From an uncultured Erythrobacter sp. (GTDB lineage: Bacteria > Pseudomonadota > Alphaproteobacteria > Sphingomonadales > Sphingomonadaceae): a DNA stretch of 64,000 nt. Location: assembly GCA_947495695.1 (NCBI GenBank), contig CANLZP010000002.1:723255-787254 (forward strand), written 5' to 3'. Positions 9,279 to 16,558 of this stretch are shown piece by piece. A program made the translations under genes and the position numbers. The notes beneath the pieces were generated by a model. It was not told the DNA's origin. It did no database searches and saw only the letters and a program-made list of their open reading frames with translations. The first letter of the stretch is position 1. Each line of letters begins with the position of its first letter.

Positions 9279-10292
9279 TCACTTGAGTTTCACGAAAATT
9301 CGAGCATACATTCGCTTCCCGTTCAGATAGGCTCTGTCGGTTTTTCCGCCCCATTCCCCCTTGATGAGATCCGGCAGCAAGCCATCTTTCACTTCAAAGT
9401 CTGATCCGACAATCTCGAATTGGTCGGGGTTGTACTTATTAAGAAACGTGATCGGAACACCCATCACACCCCTATAATCAAAGGGGATTTTCGTGACCTG
9501 ACTCACTTCAATTGCTTTATAGTTGTCATATTCTGGGTACTTCGATGGATCGAACGACTCAAACAGGATCAAGTCTTCGTGCCGCTTCGCGTTCTCAAGG
9601 TTCGTGAACCAGCACGTATTGTTAGAGGAAACAATCCTGTTACCCTCCTCATCAATCCGTGCCTCAGTACCGTGTAGCGGATAATGCGGAGGAACAATAA
9701 AGCCTGAGAAATTGCGGTTGCTATTCACCCCAATCCAAACCTGATCATTTTTGATCAGCTTAAATATCTCCTTGTACGTGATCGCATTCCAAGTCCCTAT
9801 AATCAGGAACTTTTTATCAAACTCTATGAGCTGAGAGACATACTCTCGAAATAAGGAGAATGGCGGATTGGTAACGACCACATCTGACCGTTTGAGAAGC
9901 TGGATGCATTCCGCACTCCGAAAATCGCCGTCTCCGTCTAAAGGCCTTATGCCGATCTCTTCAACGTCAGGGATATTGTTGCCATTTTTGTCACCATCGT
10001 ACTCTAGATAAATCGCACGCTCTTCGTCATGCTTGCTGAACAGGTCTCGATCCCTGTTTTTGTAACAAGTGGTGATCAGCCCATCTAGGCCCAGCCTTTC
10101 AAAGTTGTAAGAGAAGTAATGGAAGAAATTGCTCTTCCTCGGATCATCACAGTTGCAGAATACTGTCTTACCGTGAAAATGTTTCCGATAGTGGCGAAGC
10201 TCTTTTTCGATGTCCGAAAGAACAGTGTAGAACTCATCACTCTTTGCTTTTCGCGCTTGCTGGAGAAATTTATTTGTCGCTACTCTCGCCAC
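9279..10292 (-). CDS. EcoRI-family adenine-specific DNA methyltransferase
   Basis: A 337-aa protein resembling M.EcoRI in length and motif layout. A CNCDDPRKSNFFHYF segment (46-60) corresponds to the family's N-terminal signature, and the catalytic NPPF tetrad (142-145) marks an N6-adenine methyltransferase. The start is GTG at 10292 with a GGGG stretch 6-7 nt upstream. It is first in an operon with two DUF262 nucleases. No EcoRI-like restriction gene accompanies it, so the DUF262 proteins probably take that role. Target sequence unknown. Codons are more AT-rich than in the core genome. Confidence 0.9.
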   Translation of the reverse strand: MARVATNKFLQQARKAKSDEFYTVLSDIEKELRHYRKHFHGKTVFCNCDDPRKSNFFHYFSYNFERLGLDGLITTCYKNRDRDLFSKHDEERAIYLEYDGDKNGNNIPDVEEIGIRPLDGDGDFRSAECIQLLKRSDVVVTNPPFSLFREYVSQLIEFDKKFLIIGTWNAITYKEIFKLIKNDQVWIGVNSNRNFSGFIVPPHYPLHGTEARIDEEGNRIVSSNNTCWFTNLENAKRHEDLILFESFDPSKYPEYDNYKAIEVSQVTKIPFDYRGVMGVPITFLNKYNPDQFEIVGSDFEVKDGLLPDLIKGEWGGKTDRAYLNGKRMYARIFVKLK

Positions 10293-10413
10293 ATTAGCCC
10301 CGTATATTACGCGAAATCATTGGCCCCATCTTATTGCAGCTGCGACTCCACGTCTAGCCATGTGATGTATATTTTGTCGGTTCCCCCACATACGTTGAGA
10401 GGCGACATAAGTC

Positions 10414-10755
10414 TCACGCCAAATAGATGTTCTCTCGGTGAAATTTCATGAAGTTTGAACGCGCCACAGAACCTAGATCAATGCTCATCTCACTAGCTAA
10501 TCCGAATGAGCTTAGGCCGCTTTGGCCAAGTGCTTTGGAAAACAGCAATCCACTTTCTTCCTCGAACGAAATATAGCCCTTATCAAAGAGGGCATCAGCG
10601 TTCGCAGCAAGCAACAATCCATTGTTTGGATCAAGCCGCTCAGCTGCATCTGAAAATCGCCAAGGCTTGATGTGGGACGCCCTAAGAAGGTCAGGCTGAG
10701 AAATGCCAGTTAGAGGATACCTTGTTCTGTCTAAAACGTGCGCTAAGCTAGTGCA
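10414..10755 (-). pseudogene. 3' remnant of an HNH_2-family endonuclease gene
   Basis: The minus-strand frame is open from an upstream stop (10756-10758) to the TGA at 10414-10416, and it has no in-frame ATG before the conserved core. It translates to the C-terminal block of HNH_2 (PF13391-like) nucleases: RYPLTGISQPDLLRASHIKPW, then a WRFSDAAERLDPNNGLLL part and DALFDKGYISF. The N-terminal domain, which normally fixes specificity, is missing. A TTG at 10617 would give only 67 residues lacking the HNH. Best read as a decayed defence or nuclease gene left from an earlier cargo swap. Confidence 0.75.
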
Positions 10756-10775
10756 TCATCATTCTGGAGCAGATT

Positions 10776-11570
10776 ATGAAATACGCGCTTCTTACTTTCG
10801 CGTTAGTCCTTGAAACTTTCGGAAATCAGAGAGTTGAAGCCGATTCTGCGGACTGTAGCGCATACTTAGACCAACAGATTAGGCTGCGAACTTTTGATGA
10901 TGTCTGGAAGTCGCTTCGAGATGTACCGAAGCAAGGTCAGTACGAGACAAACGCATCTTATGAAAACCGGGTGGCTGAGATTAATCCGTCTCAGCCGATT
11001 TGGATCCAACTGGTCAGATCCCAAAAATCACCAATAGGCAGATTCGAGAAGGATTCTGGGATTCTAAGAATCAGTAGCTGGGATCTCTTCTATTATGATG
11101 CTCCAGACTTTGGATTGGATCTTGGGTTTCAGAATTACACCAATACATTCGGTTTCATTGCAACCTACTACGGTCAGTCAACTGGTGAACCATATCGAGC
11201 TGCGAACTCGATGGGGGCCAGGACAATAGTGGATGTAACTACTTCCTATTACGACCTAATTCTCGCTGCCGGAGACAACCAGAGAAAGCGTCGATGGAGG
11301 CTAAATCCACGTCAACGATATCTCCAATCCTGGGAAATTGATGGAACACCTGAGAAAATACACAACATCGCGGAAAGAGGAAATTTGGCTTGGCTTGTGG
11401 CTCCCAGAAGAAAGGCGGCCGAAAGCCAAAAAGTCTTGACGCACTCGGCTACTTTCGACGATCCCATTGACACATTCGCAGTAGCAAAGCGTACAATGCT
11501 GGCAGATGTGTTTTGTACTGGCCTGCTAGACGAAGATGGTATTGTCATCAGGTCATCGCCCTTGGAATAG
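10776..11570 (+). CDS. Unknown secreted protein of the element
   Basis: A 264-aa protein with a short Sec-type signal peptide (MKYALLTFALVLETFGN) followed by a mature region rich in aromatic and charged residues, including YYDAPDFGLDLGFQNYTNTFGFIATYYG. Two Cys occur in the likely mature part, one near the N-terminus and one near the C-terminus. I recognise no family. It is the only rightward gene of the element, with GGAG 8-9 nt before the ATG, and is divergent from the HNH remnant. It has no neighbour on its strand, so its role cannot be read from context. Confidence 0.6.
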   Translation: MKYALLTFALVLETFGNQRVEADSADCSAYLDQQIRLRTFDDVWKSLRDVPKQGQYETNASYENRVAEINPSQPIWIQLVRSQKSPIGRFEKDSGILRISSWDLFYYDAPDFGLDLGFQNYTNTFGFIATYYGQSTGEPYRAANSMGARTIVDVTTSYYDLILAAGDNQRKRRWRLNPRQRYLQSWEIDGTPEKIHNIAERGNLAWLVAPRRKAAESQKVLTHSATFDDPIDTFAVAKRTMLADVFCTGLLDEDGIVIRSSPLE

Positions 11571-11628
11571 CAGAGCTTGCCAAATTGACCGGCTCAAACG
11601 CAGAATCTTTGGTCGGTCGAAAACCAAA

Positions 11629-12126
11629 TCACCATTTGCCGGAAGGTTCTTTCTGTTGAGGCGTCAGTCGGCGAACACCTGAAAACAGGTCGTAGGCTGA
11701 TCTCTTACCCTGCAAGACATTCGCAACAGTACTTTGAGAGCACCGGAATGCTGCTGCAATCTCGCACCGTGAATAGCCTCGCTTTTGATATTCGCAGATC
11801 GCCATCTTCGACCACGAGGGGAGCTGTGCACGTCCCCTAACTTGCGCCATAGCCAACCCATCTTCAGGCCTTATTTCAGCAACCAGCTGCTTCACATCAT
11901 GCAAGATTGTTTGGTCTAGTTTAGCGGCCCTGAGTGCTTCTGCTCTGTAGGACCATACAGAGGATCTAGAGCGATTAAGCGTAGCAGAGTAAAATGAGCC
12001 AGAAAGGCCGGGGATCAACATGAAGGAGTGAAATGCTCTCCGGCATTGCCCGCGTCGGGGAATCTTCGCTGGCTGCCACCTTTTAGAGCTTTCCAATGTG
12101 GGTTTTTCTGAGTGAAAGTTGGTCAT
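11629..12126 (-). CDS. Hypothetical protein with helix-turn-helix near C-terminus
   Basis: About 165 residues. The C-terminal third holds GYSRCEIAAAFRCSQSTVANVL, which fits a resolvase/Xre-like helix-turn-helix: a first helix, a turn at RCS, and a recognition helix QSTVANVL. The N-terminal half is basic and unrecognised. Could be an element-encoded regulator, the role that P4 or phage repressors fill, since no other repressor is visible. ATG at 12126 is preceded by a weak GGTGA. The start, and whether it is expressed, are uncertain. Confidence 0.5.
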   Translation of the reverse strand: MTNFHSEKPTLESSKRWQPAKIPRRGQCRRAFHSFMLIPGLSGSFYSATLNRSRSSVWSYRAEALRAAKLDQTILHDVKQLVAEIRPEDGLAMAQVRGRAQLPSWSKMAICEYQKRGYSRCEIAAAFRCSQSTVANVLQGKRSAYDLFSGVRRLTPQQKEPSGKW

Positions 12127-12182
12127 CAAAACTGTTCACCACAGCATTAGCCTTTGCGATCCACTCATTTTCCTGAAATTGG

Positions 12183-12207
12183 GACAGTTAAGACAGTTTG
12201 GACAGTT
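12183..12207. repeat. Three 9-bp iterons (GACAGTT core)
   Basis: GACAGTT occurs at 12183-12189, 12192-12198 and 12201-12207, exactly 9 bp apart (GACAGTTAA, GACAGTTTG, GACAGTTCG). An inverted copy AACTGTC lies at 12265-12271. This stretch falls in the 170-bp non-coding gap downstream of the primase operon. Iterons near a Prim-Pol/helicase gene suggest a replication origin or a repressor site; inference only. Confidence 0.5.
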
Positions 12208-12296
12208 CGGTATAAAGTGCAGAGGAAAAAGCCACCTAGGAATGGTTTCGGCAGAACCGTCCTCAACTGTCCAACCATCCCAAATGGTCAAGTGCA

Positions 12297-12752
12297 TTAC
12301 GCTGCACGCGCAATTCTCCCATAGGGAAGCATCAAACAAACAGGGTAATCTACCTCAGCCAAATCCAGCAAATTTAGCAGCTCTGCACGACGATGCTTTG
12401 ACACGAATAAAGATGGGTTGAAGGGGTCCTGAAGGCGAAGCCGTCCGTTCTTACGATCAATGTGGCCATGCACTGTAACCTCGCCTGCACTCCGCTTAGC
12501 ATTGGCACACTGAATCCAAGTATCAACATCATCCGATGGCCAAAGGGCGAGAGAAATCCGTGCCTCATCAAACCGCCATTCTGTAAAACAGACCCGAATT
12601 GGACGGCCTAGAAGCGGCGCATCAAAGCACCAAGAACGTCGGTCGCATTGCGGTTCACAGTTTGAACCTAACGGGTCAATAATTGCCTTGCCAATGCCGA
12701 CATCGACCACATGCGATAGCAGTTTGTCGCTTAGGTACATTCGCTTGTTCAT
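12297..12752 (-). CDS. Hypothetical protein translationally coupled to the element primase
   Basis: A 151-aa protein whose ATG overlaps the primase stop by 4 nt, so the two are almost certainly co-expressed. It has several Cys (NCEPQCDRRSWC) and many Trp/Arg residues, no signal peptide and no membrane segment. I do not recognise a family. By position it may be a replication accessory or copy-control protein of the element. Three GACAGTT iterons lie 90-114 bp past its end. Confidence 0.6.
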   Translation of the reverse strand: MNKRMYLSDKLLSHVVDVGIGKAIIDPLGSNCEPQCDRRSWCFDAPLLGRPIRVCFTEWRFDEARISLALWPSDDVDTWIQCANAKRSAGEVTVHGHIDRKNGRLRLQDPFNPSLFVSKHRRAELLNLLDLAEVDYPVCLMLPYGRIARAA

Positions 12753-14836
12753 GCCGCTTCCTCAAAAAATCTTGTGCGGAGCTTCAAGCCGACTCGGAAC
12801 TTAAGCCCACTACTCCGTTTCTCCGCTCGAAATCCTTTGGCGCTCAGCGTCCGACCAAACATGGTCTGGCTCACTGGAGATCGGCCCGTATCATTGGAAT
12901 GCTTGCGGTAATTCTCATAAAGTGACGAAGATGACATCGCCGCGCCTGGAGCAACTTCGCATCGCTCTTCGATGAACTGAGAGACGGTGTCCATTTCCGA
13001 GCGATACCCAGCGGTCGCCTCAGCAACAACTTTCGGGGTTTGCAGCCCATGCTGATACCAATCCATCGCTCCTCGAACGATCCATGCGAGGATGCCCGAT
13101 TCTTCGGCTTCCAACTTCTTGCTCAGTTCACGATCCTGCTCTTCGACGGAGAAATTACGATTGAATGGGATGATCCGAAGGCGGCGCCAAATCGCAGAGT
13201 CATTTCCGTTCACATGCGGAAGCTGGTTTGTAGCAAGACAGACCTTGAACGTGGGCCTAAACTCGATGAATTCTTTGAACAGGAATCGGGCTACAATAGG
13301 TTCATCGCCAGTAATCTGCTTCAGCAATCCGTCCGCCAATCGCTGGTCTGCGTTAGCCTCAGATGCTGTGACAAGGCGAGACCCTGCCAAACGCGCCAGA
13401 TCATTTGAGGCAGCACCTGTCTTAGCAATCAGCGTCTCTGTAGGCGTGTGCTTGCCATAAGGTCCAAGTACGCCGCGCAAGGTGTTCAGTAGAGTGCTCT
13501 TACCGTTGGCCCCTTCCCCAATAAGGAAGAAGAGGCACTGCTCTCGGGTCTCTCCGGTTGCGGTATAGCCTGCCGCTCGCTGAACGTACTCCGCCAGCTC
13601 CTTATCATGCATCAAGATGTCATCAAGGAAGCAATCAAAGGTAGGGCAAGCAGCCTCAGGTACGTAGTCGATGTCGATAATGTGCGTGGCAAAAGCCTCA
13701 CGATCATGCGGCAACAGCTCGCCTGACCTTAGATCAATCATACCATTCGCTACGTTAAGGAGGTGCGGCTGGCGGTCAAAAGCCGAAAAATTGATCGAAA
13801 TGCCCGGTTCGGTTTTCGCCAGTTCAATCATTCCTGAGATGCGAGGCGATGTTTGAGATTTGTGAGCAAACTGTACTCGTCGCTTGATCGTATCTGGGTC
13901 GTTGCTCAGCTTTGCAGTTGAGAGTAGCTCATCCACGACTTGCTTTGCCTGACGAGCGATGTGTCCCTCAATGTCCCGCTGCCAACAGCGACCATCCCAA
14001 ACGAACCAGACTTTCGCAGATGGTTCATACCGGGCATTGCCATCGAGTTTGTCGACCAAACGACGACCGTTTCCTAGTTCAGTATCTGGATACTCCGAGC
14101 CACGCTCATAGCGTTTGACGCTTTGAATAATCCGCTCGACCTCATCTTCGGCTAGCGGGGGAACACAGCAAGCTACGTTTTCCGCCAAAACAGCTGCCCT
14201 AATCGCTTCGTCAGACAGGCCACGAGCGACGAGACCGCATGCCATACGGAAAAGAGTGTCATTGCGACCACCTTCCTCAACCGGGCCGCCAAACTTGGTC
14301 TCTGCTGATTTGATGCGTCGTTGACCACAAGCAAGGTCGATCAACCAACTAGGAGCCTCTGCTATATCTACTTCACGTTCCCAACAGTAAGCATTGCCAG
14401 ACTCATGGATGCTCGGGGCAGCTACAACGTAGCCTCCAGCTTTCAGGTCAACTCCAGCGTAGCCATCAACGTTAATACTGTCTCTCAACCCTGCGGTTTC
14501 GGCTGGGACATTAAAATATAGGTGCCTGCCGCCTCCCCCGGTTTTAGCCGACATTGTATCTGGTAGCTCGCCAAATGTGCGCTCAAAGCGTTCAAAACTG
14601 GCGTCGCCATCGTTGCGCGGGTCAATATCGACCACAATGAGGCGCGACTGTTCACCCGTTACTATGCCGATGTTGTGATTGCTGTCTGGCTCAAACCAGT
14701 GTGAAATCTGTCCTGCATCTGTTGAGGCATCGTTCTTGCCATGCGCTGTTGCGGGGATCTTACTTCTTGGACGCAGCGGCAAGACCGGAAAGCCTCTATC
14801 CGCGTAATCACGTGCTGCTGAAGCGACTGAAATCAT
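12749..14836 (-). CDS. Prim-Pol / P4-family primase-helicase
   Basis: A 695-aa replication protein. The N-terminal bifunctional primase-polymerase domain shows VVDIDPRNDG (catalytic Asp pair) and a GGGGRHLYF stretch (His). The C-terminal D5/SF3 helicase has Walker A GEGANGKSTLL, an ASEANADQRLADGLLKQITG segment and arginine-rich IWRRLRIIPF. Such proteins let phage satellites, plasmids and islands start their own replication. It overlaps the AlpA-like gene by 4 nt upstream and the 151-aa gene by 4 nt downstream. This implies the element can replicate after excision, as P4 does. Confidence 0.9.
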   Translation of the reverse strand: MISVASAARDYADRGFPVLPLRPRSKIPATAHGKNDASTDAGQISHWFEPDSNHNIGIVTGEQSRLIVVDIDPRNDGDASFERFERTFGELPDTMSAKTGGGGRHLYFNVPAETAGLRDSINVDGYAGVDLKAGGYVVAAPSIHESGNAYCWEREVDIAEAPSWLIDLACGQRRIKSAETKFGGPVEEGGRNDTLFRMACGLVARGLSDEAIRAAVLAENVACCVPPLAEDEVERIIQSVKRYERGSEYPDTELGNGRRLVDKLDGNARYEPSAKVWFVWDGRCWQRDIEGHIARQAKQVVDELLSTAKLSNDPDTIKRRVQFAHKSQTSPRISGMIELAKTEPGISINFSAFDRQPHLLNVANGMIDLRSGELLPHDREAFATHIIDIDYVPEAACPTFDCFLDDILMHDKELAEYVQRAAGYTATGETREQCLFFLIGEGANGKSTLLNTLRGVLGPYGKHTPTETLIAKTGAASNDLARLAGSRLVTASEANADQRLADGLLKQITGDEPIVARFLFKEFIEFRPTFKVCLATNQLPHVNGNDSAIWRRLRIIPFNRNFSVEEQDRELSKKLEAEESGILAWIVRGAMDWYQHGLQTPKVVAEATAGYRSEMDTVSQFIEERCEVAPGAAMSSSSLYENYRKHSNDTGRSPVSQTMFGRTLSAKGFRAEKRSSGLKFRVGLKLRTRFFEEAA

Positions 14837-15015
14837 CGCGCCACCGCTGCACTTGAAACAAATGAATCCAACTCAGCGACTGAATACCGCACTGCCGAAC
14901 CAAGCTTATGGAATACTGGTCCCTTACCAGCCCACCTCCATCGAGCTAAAGTTTTGGGGGAAAGTCCCAAGTAGTCTGCCGCCTCTGCTTCACGCATTAG
15001 AAATAAATCACTCAT
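14833..15015 (-). CDS. AlpA/Xis-like helix-turn-helix protein
   Basis: A 60-aa MerR-type winged HTH: EAEAADYLGLSPKTLARWRWAGKGP followed by a VRYSVAELDSFV wing and helix. This is the architecture of excisionase-type DNA-binding proteins (DUF/HTH_17). It sits between the integrase and the primase and overlaps the primase start by 4 nt. Likely role: excisionase and/or activator of the replication genes, as AlpA does for P4-like elements. Confidence 0.82.
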   Translation of the reverse strand: MSDLFLMREAEAADYLGLSPKTLARWRWAGKGPVFHKLGSAVRYSVAELDSFVSSAAVAR

Positions 15016-15112
15016 TTTTAATTACCTCAACTGTAGTCCTATTGCGCCCTTTATTACTACAAGCGCCCTCTCTACTGAAGGGAATTGATCGATAACCAGA
15101 GTTAACCGTCCT

Positions 15113-16294
15113 CTAATTCTCAATTGGCATACAACTTGCTTGCCTCAATAGCTCTGCGCCAATTGCATCCGCAGCGGTGCGTACGGGTTCTTGCGCCAAA
15201 TGAGCATAACGCGTTGTGGTCGCTGCTTGCTTGTGGCCTAGCAGTCGACCCAGCATGTGCAGGCTAAGCCCCATGCCAGCACCCACGCTGGCGAAAGTGT
15301 GCCTTAAGTCATGCAAGCGAACATCTTCTAGCTCAGCCATTTCACGCACCAGACGCCAAGGCTTTTGCAAGTTGACCAAATGAGCATTCTTTCTCTTGCC
15401 TGCGATGACGAAAGTTTCGTCTGCTTGGGTCGTTTTCAAGTCGTTGAGAACTTCGATTGCGGGTTCGCCTAGAGACACAAGCAAAGCGCCCGACTTAGTA
15501 TCAGGCAGCCTCAACACCCTCGCTTCCAGATCGACCCATGACCACTCAAGCTTCAGCACCTCATTTAACCGGCGACCAGTCAGCATAAGGAGCTTGATTG
15601 CCGCCAAGGCGCTGCTCGACACTTTTGATGCAGCCGCCTCAGAGTTCAGCACCTCCCAAAGGCGTGCGACTTCATCACTGGAAAGATAGCGCTCCCGTTT
15701 CTCTTCCTTGTATCGATCGATGTTTTTAGCTGGATTGGAGTTATCAGGCCTCAATCCCCAACGCTCAGCTAGGCTGAACATCTTACTGGACAGGGCAAGC
15801 GTTCTGTTCGCCTCATAGGGTGTTTCTCGAAGCGAGTGATGTATTTTCGCGATGTCATCACGTGTGATTGACGCGACTTTCTTCGTTCCAATAGCAGGAA
15901 GTAGATGAGAGCCAATTAGCCGCTTGTCAGAGCGGATTGAACTTTCCTTCTTCCTGATTTCAGCATGCTCCGCCAAGTACCTCTCACTTAAGTGCCTAAC
16001 GTTTGGGGCTGATCGATCCTGCGAACGCTGCTGTGAAGGGTCATTCCCCTGCGCAACCTCCGCCAGCCATCGCTTTGCGATCTCACGAGCAGCCTCTGGC
16101 CGCAATGGACCATGCAAACCGATTGTTGGTCGCCTCTGCTGACCTTCTCTTGTGCGGTAATAGAGGAAGTAGGAACGTCTACCTTTCGGTGTAACCTTGC
16201 AGCCAAACCCCGTCAGCTCGTTATCCCAGATGATTACGTCGGAAGCCTCCGGCTGGACTGCCTCAACCCTACGAACTGTTAGCTTTGCCTTCAT
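15113..16294 (-). CDS. int: Tyrosine-recombinase integrase of the element
   Basis: A 393-aa phage-type integrase. The N-terminal DUF4102-like arm-binding domain includes DNELTGFGCKVTPKGRRSYF, a core-binding SAM-like middle follows, and the catalytic domain has GRRLNEVLKLEW (Arg), HDLRH (His328, Arg331), LLGHK (His354) and the nucleophile Tyr363 in TTTRYAHL. ATG at 16294 is chosen over an upstream frame start because AGCGGGGGT lies just before it. It reads away from attR, 154 bp inside the repeat. It should catalyse recombination in the 47-bp tRNA-Asn repeat. Confidence 0.95.
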   Translation of the reverse strand: MKAKLTVRRVEAVQPEASDVIIWDNELTGFGCKVTPKGRRSYFLYYRTREGQQRRPTIGLHGPLRPEAAREIAKRWLAEVAQGNDPSQQRSQDRSAPNVRHLSERYLAEHAEIRKKESSIRSDKRLIGSHLLPAIGTKKVASITRDDIAKIHHSLRETPYEANRTLALSSKMFSLAERWGLRPDNSNPAKNIDRYKEEKRERYLSSDEVARLWEVLNSEAAASKVSSSALAAIKLLMLTGRRLNEVLKLEWSWVDLEARVLRLPDTKSGALLVSLGEPAIEVLNDLKTTQADETFVIAGKRKNAHLVNLQKPWRLVREMAELEDVRLHDLRHTFASVGAGMGLSLHMLGRLLGHKQAATTTRYAHLAQEPVRTAADAIGAELLRQASCMPIEN

Positions 16295-16319
16295 GCTACC
16301 CCCGCTAAATAAGTAGCAG

Positions 16320-16329
16320 CTAGGTAGCA
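16320..16329 (+). repeat. Putative arm-type integrase/Xis site, right
   Basis: Second copy of CTAGGTAGCA, same orientation as the left copy at 5789-5798, between the integrase start and attR. It overlaps the integrase promoter region, so protein bound here could also regulate int. Confidence 0.4.
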
Positions 16330-16447
16330 CAAGGGAGGGCTCTTGGACAATGACTAGCGCACTGCACCAACCCTAACCATTAGGTTTACAGAGCTTTTAT
16401 CGACGTGCAGCGTAGCAGAGCAAACGAGAGAGTATTTTAGGACAAGA

Positions 16448-16494
16448 GACTGTTAATCACTTGGTCGTTGGTTCGAATCCAACTCGGGGAGCCA
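16448..16494 (+). repeat. attR: right copy of the 47-bp att repeat
   Basis: Exact copy of 5698-5744; contains only the anticodon, T and 3' acceptor arms of tRNA-Asn, so it is not a functional tRNA. It represents the original 3' end of the gene before insertion. Confidence 0.95.
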
Positions 16495-16518
16495 CTTCAT
16501 TCGACGAACAAGCCAAAG

Positions 16519-16543
16519 GTCTCGCCAATAGGCGGGACTTTTT
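16519..16543 (+). terminator. Rho-independent terminator, originally of tRNA-Asn
   Basis: GTCTCGCC and GGCGGGAC form an 8-bp stem (one G-T pair) around AATA, followed by TTTTT. It lies 25 bp past attR on the same strand as the tRNA gene, so it probably terminated tRNA-Asn before the island separated them. Confidence 0.75.
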
Positions 16544-16558
16544 GCGTTTGGGGCAAGC

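Larger units (their letters stand above)
5698..16494. mobile_element. 10.75-kb integrative element (P4-like satellite/ICE remnant) in tRNA-Asn
   Basis: Bounded by two exact 47-bp direct repeats of the tRNA-Asn 3' half, 10,750 bp apart. The integrase, an AlpA/Xis-like HTH protein and a Prim-Pol/SF3 primase are at the right end, and restriction-type cargo is at the left end. There are no capsid, packaging, conjugation or transposase genes. It therefore looks like a small phage-satellite-like or mobilisable island rather than a full prophage. The interior, above all 9.2-10.8 kb, is visibly more AT-rich than the flanking core genes, consistent with transfer. Confidence 0.93.

Noticed and set aside
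12119..12421. Plus- and minus-strand short frames over the iteron region
   Set aside because: Both overlap the iterons and the 151-aa gene, have no ribosome binding site and translate to low-complexity segments.
5914..16447. CRISPR array or retron in the island
   Set aside because: No regularly spaced repeat-spacer pattern, reverse transcriptase or Cas gene is visible.
16448..16494. Second tRNA-Asn gene
   Set aside because: Only the 3' half is present; D arm and 5' acceptor are missing, so it is the attR copy.
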